A DNA stretch of 5,586 bases from Spirochaetota bacterium (GTDB lineage: Bacteria; Spirochaetota; Spirochaetia; Treponematales; Breznakiellaceae): assembly GCA_023406985.1 (NCBI GenBank), contig JAEXTK010000040.1, positions 1-5,586 on the forward strand, read 5' to 3'. Positions 5,073 through 5,586 of this stretch are shown here, one piece after another. Every line of letters begins with the position of its first letter. Position 1 is the first letter of the stretch. The notes below the pieces were generated by a model that worked only from the letters and a program-made list of their open reading frames with translations, ran no database searches and had not been told where the DNA came from. Both the position numbers and the translations under genes were made by a program.

Positions 5073-5516
5073 ATGGCAGCGCTACGATTTACGAGCCTCA
5101 TCTCGGCGGACCGCAAGACGGTGTGGGAAACGATGCTCGGCGACGTAACCTATCGGCAATGGACGGCCGCGTTCCAGGAGGGATCCTACTTCGAAGGAAG
5201 CTGGGAGAAGGGCGCGCGCATCCGGTTCCTGGGGCCCGGAGGGGAGGGCGGGATGACCGCCGTCATCGCCGAGAACAGGCCGCACGAGTATGTTTCCATC
5301 AAGCATCTCGGCATCGTCAAGAACGGCGTTGACGTCACGGAGGGCGACGAGGTCGCGGGGTGGGCCCCCGCCTTTGAGAATTATACGTTCGAGCGATCGG
5401 GAACCTCCACCGCACTCACGGTGGAGGTGGAGGTTCCGGCCGCGTACGAGGAATATATGAAGGCCGCCTGGATCAAGGCCTTGGACAAGCTCAAGAGCCT
5501 CTGCGAGGCGAAGTGA
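5073..5516 (+). CDS. SRPBCC / AHSA1-like small-molecule-binding domain protein
   Basis: Encodes 147 residues, a usual length for single-domain SRPBCC proteins. The pattern matches AHSA1-type members: an N-terminal strand with an ADRKTVWETML helix (residues 12-22), YRQWTAAFQEGSYFEGSW (27-44), GARIRFLGPGG (48-58), a strand ending EYVSIKHLG (72-80), WAPAFENYTF (97-106), TALTVEVEV (113-121), and a C-terminal helix YMKAAWIKALDKLKSL (128-143) that normally closes the hydrophobic pocket. The protein is probably soluble and cytoplasmic, binding a hydrophobic ligand; neither ligand nor enzymatic role can be inferred. The frame stays open 213 bases further upstream, but AAGGAGG (5061-5067) five bases before the ATG at 5073 fixes the start, and the domain begins there. 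It is divergent from the ABC operon. AHSA1-like and DGPF genes are both often found near ECF sigma genes, so it may share regulation with the DGPF gene at the left. Confidence 0.92.
   Translation: MAALRFTSLISADRKTVWETMLGDVTYRQWTAAFQEGSYFEGSWEKGARIRFLGPGGEGGMTAVIAENRPHEYVSIKHLGIVKNGVDVTEGDEVAGWAPAFENYTFERSGTSTALTVEVEVPAAYEEYMKAAWIKALDKLKSLCEAK
5400..5437 (+). repeat. Inverted repeat with two mutually exclusive stems inside the SRPBCC gene
   Basis: The left arm GGAACCTCCACC (5400-5411) is perfectly complementary to GGTGGAGGTTCC (5426-5437), a 12-bp stem with a 14-base loop. Part of the same arm, CCTCCACCG (5404-5412), also pairs with CGGTGGAGG (5419-5427), a 9-bp stem with a 6-base loop. The ambiguity arises from a tandem GGTGGA that encodes alternating Val-Glu (residues 117-121). 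Confidence 0.5.
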
Positions 5517-5526
5517 GCGCGGCGCC

Positions 5527-5586
5527 TCATCCGGCGGCCCGGTCCCCGTCCTCGCAGCGGCCGTAGTCCCGCTCGCAGTCTACGAT
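5527..5586 (-). CDS. Possible C-terminal end of a gene entering from the right
   Basis: On the minus strand the last 60 bases read open from the window edge for 19 codons (IVDCERDYGRCEDGDRAAG) and stop at TGA (5529-5527). Seventeen of the 19 codons end in G or C, like the real genes here. Ten bases separate it from the convergent SRPBCC stop, a spacing that fits the compact layout. Two Cys seven residues apart are the only notable feature; no family is recognisable. The piece is too short to exclude chance. Confidence 0.35.
   Translation of the reverse strand: MVDCERDYGRCEDGDRAAG

Overview
This is a bacterial window of high GC content (roughly two thirds by eye) with strongly GC-biased third codon positions. 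Genes are tightly packed and most have clear Shine-Dalgarno sites. There are no rRNA or tRNA genes, insertion sequences, CRISPR arrays or phage genes. The lineage cannot be fixed from these genes: all are widely distributed families, and the GC content only excludes low-GC groups.

Layout, left to right. Positions 1-75 are a GC-extreme stretch with a CCGG palindrome and a four-run G-quadruplex motif. A minus-strand gene (76-423) encodes a small YCII/DGPF-domain protein. A 122-bp divergent spacer separates it from a plus-strand gene (546-1319) for a stand-alone 2-oxoacid-dehydrogenase-type acyltransferase domain. That gene overlaps, tail to tail by 8 bp, a minus-strand two-gene ABC exporter operon (4848 down to 1312). 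After a 224-bp divergent spacer comes a plus-strand SRPBCC/AHSA1-like gene (5073-5516). The last 60 bases look like the C-terminal end of another minus-strand gene.

The ABC operon is the core of the window. Both genes encode half-transporters (six-helix membrane domain plus nucleotide-binding domain), and the second start codon lies 11 bp inside the first gene. The motifs match an asymmetric heterodimeric exporter of the BmrCD/LmrCD/TM287-288 type. The first subunit has LSGGQ but Asp in place of the catalytic Walker B Glu. The second has the normal Glu but a deviant LSMGE signature. As read here the second gene is broken by a one-base deletion (or -1 shift) in TM6, near 2179-2180. The out-of-frame tail ends at an ATGA stop/start overlap that would begin an intact ATPase fragment. 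An assembly error, a real mutation and a genuinely split transporter are all possible.

The most interesting regulatory signal is upstream of the DGPF gene: TGTCGA, 17 nt, CGAT. This resembles the promoter type reported for ECF42 sigma factors, whose known targets are DGPF genes. A related TGTCGT-N18-CGTC pair lies upstream of the SRPBCC gene. The ABC operon instead has a housekeeping-type promoter (perfect TTGACA) beside a GACCGGTC palindrome. I did not find a wholly new system. The items most worth checking are the split ABC subunit and the possible ECF regulon.
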